From: Lathyrus oleraceus | Lineage: Eukaryota > Streptophyta > Magnoliopsida > Fabales > Fabaceae | Length of the DNA stretch: 64,000 nucleotides | Direction of reading: 5' to 3' | NCBI RefSeq assembly: GCF_024323335.1 | Contig: NC_066581.1 | Span: 29,942,699-30,006,698, forward strand | Part shown: one piece after another, positions 60,279 to 64,000 of the stretch | How positions within the stretch are numbered: position 1 is the stretch's first letter | Layout: each line of letters begins with the position of its first letter | Notes under the pieces: model-generated | The model's database searches: none | The model's input: the letters and a program-made list of their open reading frames with translations, nothing else | What the model was told of the DNA's origin: nothing | Translations under genes and position numbers: made by a program

Positions 60279-61802
60279 TTAATGTGGATTATAGCCATCA
60301 CAGGACTCCTCATCATCTCTATCAGGATCTCTGAAGCTTGGCGGAGGCGGAGGAGGAGGCATTGTGTCTGGATTTTGGCCCATGAAGGAGTAGTGCCTAA
60401 ACCGGTTCTGAACTTCAACACTTCTAAATCTGTCCATAATACCAGGATTGGCACGGCAGTCGTCCATAAAGCCAGACATTTCATTGTAGAAGACTTGGTG
60501 CCACTTAACCAAGTCTTGGTGCCAAGAGTGTTGGTTATGATACATCCGTGTATGCTCATCATGCCACTCACGATGCTCCTTATGCCACTCATTTTGCTGT
60601 ACATACCAAGACCGTGCCTCGTCATGACGTTCCTTGTTGGCAAGCTCCATTTGTTGAAGCATTTGAGTGAGGTGCGCAGTAGGTGTTGAAGATGAAGCAC
60701 CGCCGGAGAACGGAGGAACCGTAGGTTCAGGTACATAGTTGGTTGGAGACCACCTTTGTGGCACCCAATCACCCCAACCAGCATTGTCCTCAGCTGGAGG
60801 CACATCTGCTTCTTGCGCATCATGCATTTCTTCATCAGGTTGGTCTTCAACAACATGGATTCGTTCAGAAGGCACATCAAAATTATAGATCCTTGTTTTG
60901 GATTTCCTTTCAAAGAAGTGGAAACATTTACGGTCCTTGTCCCACCGATATCCCATATGAGATAAAGTGGAAGAGTCAAACTCTTGAGCAGCAAATGGAG
61001 ATATGAGAGGAACTAGAGGGATTGCAACTTTCCAAAACTTAAGAATTTTCATTATTTGAGAAGCATAACCAAGAGCGACATTCTTGGAGCTGTTACGCAT
61101 GAAAAATAGACGCTTCACAAAGTAATTAGCCCAATTCAAAGGAACCTTATTTTGCAGAATATACAGGAGATGTATGCTTGCCCTGTCTAACCGAGAATGT
61201 CCACTGTTTGTTGGACGCAGAATGTGCGAGATAATCCAATGAAGAATACGCGGAGTTTTCTTAATCATGCCAGACGTGACGTGTTCATTTTCACTCAGCG
61301 GTCTGTCCAATTTCAAGATAGATGGAGTAAACTCCTTCATGTTAAATTCAGTATCAAAATGCAGGTCATGCCAGGACTTGAAATTTAGCGACGGAGGCGG
61401 AATTTGAAACACTGTTTCCCAATCAGCAGCTTCAAAAGTATATGTTCTGACACCGATAGAACACTTAAACAAATATCCTCTACCAGGTTGTAGGCCAGCA
61501 TAAAATGCACGGATAAAATCCTCATGATAATCATCCTTTGTAGACAAAAATGACCCAAGTCTTTGTGCATGTAGGAGTTCAACCACATCATTGAGATGCA
61601 GATGAATAGCATCATGTTTATCAAAGATATGGGGTTTCATAACTAACCTTGTCTTGAAGGAATCCTCAAACTCAGTAGTAATTGCAGGATGAAGCAAGTC
61701 TAAGGCATTTGGAGGAATGTCTGGTAGCTGTTGAGAAGTACCAACCGGTTCCTTTCCTTTTCCTTTTCCCTTTGCTCTAGCTGGAATGGTTCGTGGAGGC
61801 AT
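60279..61802 (-). CDS. Envelope-like / putative plant transposon protein of SIRE-type element, 507 residues
   Basis: An uninterrupted ORF in the position of the extra gene of SIRE-like copia elements. The N-terminus is basic and low-complexity (ARAKGKGKGKE). A conserved central region (about residues 75-290, with FIRAFYAGL, SHILRPTNSGHSR and LLYILQ) resembles the 'putative plant transposon protein' domain. An acidic/proline linker follows, then a Trp/His-rich repetitive segment (about residues 405-450, EWHKEHREWHDEH) that may form a coiled coil, and a polyproline run (PPPPPPP) near the end. I see no signal peptide or convincing membrane segment. A role as an envelope is historical naming, not shown; the real function is unknown. 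The start is the first ATG of the frame, 676 bp after the pol stop. Confidence 0.85.
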   Translation of the reverse strand: MPPRTIPARAKGKGKGKEPVGTSQQLPDIPPNALDLLHPAITTEFEDSFKTRLVMKPHIFDKHDAIHLHLNDVVELLHAQRLGSFLSTKDDYHEDFIRAFYAGLQPGRGYLFKCSIGVRTYTFEAADWETVFQIPPPSLNFKSWHDLHFDTEFNMKEFTPSILKLDRPLSENEHVTSGMIKKTPRILHWIISHILRPTNSGHSRLDRASIHLLYILQNKVPLNWANYFVKRLFFMRNSSKNVALGYASQIMKILKFWKVAIPLVPLISPFAAQEFDSSTLSHMGYRWDKDRKCFHFFERKSKTRIYNFDVPSERIHVVEDQPDEEMHDAQEADVPPAEDNAGWGDWVPQRWSPTNYVPEPTVPPFSGGASSSTPTAHLTQMLQQMELANKERHDEARSWYVQQNEWHKEHREWHDEHTRMYHNQHSWHQDLVKWHQVFYNEMSGFMDDCRANPGIMDRFRSVEVQNRFRHYSFMGQNPDTMPPPPPPPSFRDPDRDDEESCDGYNPH

Positions 61803-62478
61803 AGTGATGAGAGGTTGAGGGAAAGTGGAATGAATTTAGGGTTTTGGAGAGAGTGATGATGAGGGAAATTAGGGTTAGTCGTTGGTTTTGGGAGGTATGG
61901 GGACTGCTGATATGAAGTCTTGAGATAGGATGTGATGAGAGTGGTTGATGTGTCGATCCATGAGAGAGAAAAAAATGCATTTAATTCAAATAGCAGTCAG
62001 TATGTGTCGATGCATATGGCCATGGATCGATCCATATCATGCATTTTTGTTTTTAAAAGGTCTATGTATCGATACAAACGACGGATGGATCGATACATCC
62101 TGAACCAGTTTTGACAAATTTGAAATGCAGAAGATATGAATCGATACATACATGTTTGGATCGATACATGCTGATGCCAAACCAGATTTTAATGAATTTG
62201 TTATGCAGTATGTATATGCATTATGAAGTATGTCATGATAATTATGCCCAAGTATGATTCACAAATCAGATTTTTAATGTTCAAACAATATATGCAAACA
62301 AATTTACATCAACGAGAGTAAGAACTTTTGTTCTAACATACACAATCACATAGTTGTAAAAGAATTATAGAAAGGAGTGATATTACCTCTGCTGACGTAA
62401 TCTTCTGATGTATAAATGACATCTAAAACAAATCTCATCAACCAAGGTGAGGCATAATATAAATAAGAACCAACATGC
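61803..62478 (-). other. Pol-env spacer of the SIRE-like element
   Basis: 676 bp between the pol stop and the env-like ATG, with no ORF of note. It contains about seven ATCGAT-centred 12-mers at 61949-62169 like those in the LTR. They lie 150-370 bp upstream of the env-like start, where a separate promoter could act. Confidence 0.75.
61949..62169. repeat. Second cluster of ATCGAT-centred palindromes
   Basis: Motifs such as TGGATCGATCCA (about 62023), TGTATCGATACA (about 62065), TGGATCGATACA (about 62086) and TGAATCGATACA (about 62137) occur at roughly 20-50-bp spacing, the same vocabulary as the LTR cluster at 59425-59704. Confidence 0.85.
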
Positions 62479-64000
62479 TTAAGACATCAATTGAGAAAGA
62501 TCTAAGATCCCTAATTCACGACGAATGTTGAAGAACGGTTCCGTTGCCAAAGGTTTAGTGAATATATCAGCAAGCTGATTTTTGGAATCAACATGCTCAA
62601 ATACAACGTCTTCTTTTTCAACATGGTCGCGAAGAAAGTGATGTCTAATCTCTATGTGTTTAGTGCGTGAGTGTAAAACAGGGTTTTTAGTAAGGTTTAT
62701 GGCACTAGTGTTGTCACATTTTATTGGAATACGTTTGAGTTGAATGTTAAAGTCTTGTAGTTGTTGCTTTAGCCACAAAATCTGAGCGCAACAACTACCG
62801 GCTGCAACGTATTCAGCCTTTGCAGTTGACAAAGCCACAGATACCTGCTTTTTGCTATGCCAACTTACCAAGGAGTTTGAAAACAGGTGACATGTACCAC
62901 TCGTGCTTTTCCTATCTGATTTGCAGCCAGCAAAATCAGAATCGAAGTAACCTACTAAGCTACAATCACTCCCTTTGGAATACCAAAGCCCATATTTAGG
63001 TGTTCCATGAAGATATCTAAATATGCGCTTAACAACTTTAAGGTGTGATTCCTTAGGATTTGATTGATATCGTGCACACATACAAACACTAAACATGATG
63101 TCAGGTCTAGAAGCAGAAAGATATAGAAGAGATCCAATCATACCTCTGAATTTTTTGACATCGACGCACTTACCATGCTCATCCTTATCTAGATTTCCGT
63201 TGGTAGGCATAGGGGTGTCAATTGGTTTTGAGTCATTCATTCCAAAGCGCTTGAGTAGTTCTCTGCAGTATTTTGTTTGACATACTGTTGTACCCTCATC
63301 AAGTTGCTTTATCTGCAGTCCTAGGAAGTAATTCAGCTCCCCCATGAGACTCATCTCAAATTCACCCTGCATAACCTTAGAAAATTCTTCGACCAAGTGT
63401 ATGTTAGTTGAACCAAAAATTATATCGTCTACATAAACTTGAACTAAAAGGATGTGCTTTCCCTTATGTTTAATAAAGAGAGTATTATCCACTTTACCTC
63501 TTGAATATCCATGATCAATTAGAAATTTGCTAAGCCTTTCATACCAAACCCGAGGGGCTTGTTTAAGACCATACAAAGCTCGTTTTAATTTGTAAACATA
63601 ATCTGGATTTTCAGCATTCTCAAAACCAGGAGGTTGTGAGACATATACCTCTTCATTTATGACACCATTTAGGAAAGCACTCTTTACGTCCATTTGGTAA
63701 AGCTTAAAATTGTTACAACACGCATAGGCAAGCAAAAGACGTATAGCTTCAAGGCGAGCAATGGGAGCATAAGTTTCCTCATAGTTTATGCCCTCCTCTT
63801 GATTATACCCTTGTGCTACTAAACGTGCCTTGTTCCTAGTTATCACTCCGTTTTCATCAAGCTTATTTCTAAAAACCCATTTAGTACCTATGATATGATG
63901 ATCTCGCGGACGAGGGACAAATTCCCAAACGTCATTTCTTTTAAATTGATTAAGCTCTTCTTGCATGGCCATTAGCCAAAATTCATCAATCAAGGCCTCT
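62479..64000 (-). CDS. SIRE-like copia Pol, RT and RNase H end, partial at right edge
   Basis: An open frame from the window edge to a TAA at 62479-62481. RT_copia domain motifs visible are KWVFRNKLDENG, KARLVAQGYNQEEGI, YQMDVKSAFLNG, ALYGLKQAPRVWY and active-site YVDDIIFGS (about 63410-63436). RNase H follows with DSDFAGCKSDRKSTSG, the STAKAEYVAA motif, CDNTSAINL and HSRTKHIEIRHHF, ending ADIFTKPL. No stop or frameshift was seen. Gag, protease and integrase would lie beyond the right edge. Confidence 0.93.
   Translation of the reverse strand, partial: EALIDEFWLMAMQEELNQFKRNDVWEFVPRPRDHHIIGTKWVFRNKLDENGVITRNKARLVAQGYNQEEGINYEETYAPIARLEAIRLLLAYACCNNFKLYQMDVKSAFLNGVINEEVYVSQPPGFENAENPDYVYKLKRALYGLKQAPRVWYERLSKFLIDHGYSRGKVDNTLFIKHKGKHILLVQVYVDDIIFGSTNIHLVEEFSKVMQGEFEMSLMGELNYFLGLQIKQLDEGTTVCQTKYCRELLKRFGMNDSKPIDTPMPTNGNLDKDEHGKCVDVKKFRGMIGSLLYLSASRPDIMFSVCMCARYQSNPKESHLKVVKRIFRYLHGTPKYGLWYSKGSDCSLVGYFDSDFAGCKSDRKSTSGTCHLFSNSLVSWHSKKQVSVALSTAKAEYVAAGSCCAQILWLKQQLQDFNIQLKRIPIKCDNTSAINLTKNPVLHSRTKHIEIRHHFLRDHVEKEDVVFEHVDSKNQLADIFTKPLATEPFFNIRRELGILDLSQLMS

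Larger units (their letters stand above)
58274..64000 (-). mobile_element. SIRE/Maximus-like Ty1/copia element, 3' part
   Basis: On the minus strand from the right edge: RT and RNase H end of pol, pol-env spacer, envelope-like ORF, 3' untranslated region with AGGGGGAG runs, polypurine tract, 3' LTR ending at 58274. This order, including the extra ORF after pol, defines the SIRE/Maximus (Agrovirus-like) lineage. The coding regions in view are intact, suggesting a fairly recent insertion. The 5' part and second LTR lie outside the window. It is inserted in an Ogre LTR. Confidence 0.85.

Noticed and set aside
60152..60994. 280-codon minus-strand frame and several plus frames overlapping the env-like ORF
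   Set aside because: Low-complexity Leu/Ser-rich shadow translations of the real 507-codon ORF in other frames.

Overview
This window is repeat-rich nuclear DNA from a plant, most likely a large-genome legume of the pea/vetch/lentil tribe (Fabeae). The inference rests on several Ogre-type (Tat-lineage) Ty3/gypsy elements with LTRs of about 4.9 kb and a split pol, a SIRE/Maximus-type copia element with an envelope-like ORF, and a spliced plant host gene. Nothing looks prokaryotic, organellar or CRISPR-like.

Layout. 1-1390: reverse-oriented Ogre-like LTR running off the left edge. 1391-6532: 3' end of a second Ogre-like element (A) and its LTR. 6533-30821: a third Ogre element (B), lacking its 5' LTR, primer site and the start of ORF1. 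It keeps most of gag and pro, a GT-AG intron, RT, RNase H, archaeal-type RNase H, integrase, a long 3' untranslated region and its own 3' LTR. B is dead through one frameshift and several stop codons. It is interrupted at 9690-18238 by a complete, apparently very young chromovirus: 2006-bp LTRs with three differences counted by eye, a perfect 5-bp target duplication and an open 1456-codon gag-pol. 30822-37100: LTR remnant, a 25-base C tract, a decayed MULE transposase with a C-terminal OTU-protease-like domain, AT-rich spacer and a 105-bp (AT)n.

37738-53264, minus strand: the only host gene, a 5'-3' exoribonuclease of the XRN4/EIN5 type. I could place all 22 coding exons, each with GT/AG borders and matching phase. 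They sum to 2850 nt (949 residues), close to the roughly 950 residues usual for XRN4. Its 7.26-kb intron 11 carries a rearranged copia retrotransposon whose 3' end is inverted against the rest, with a 117-bp inverted repeat at the junction. LINE fragments lie in introns 10 and 11, and the last bases of exon 7 plus its donor are tandemly duplicated into intron 7.

53265-58273: XRN4 upstream region, degenerate short repeats and a reverse-oriented 3' portion of an Ogre LTR related to the LTR of B. 58274-64000: minus-strand SIRE/Maximus-like copia element inserted in that LTR, with 3' LTR, polypurine tract, an intact 507-codon envelope-like ORF and the RT/RNase H end of pol running off the right edge. 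Clusters of ATCGAT-centred 12-mers occur both in its LTR and in the pol-env spacer.

No wholly new gene system is visible. The most unusual structures are the self-inverted copia insertion, the duplicated splice-site segment in XRN4, the shared palindrome clusters in the SIRE-like element and the MULE-OTU pseudogene. All comparisons were made by eye.
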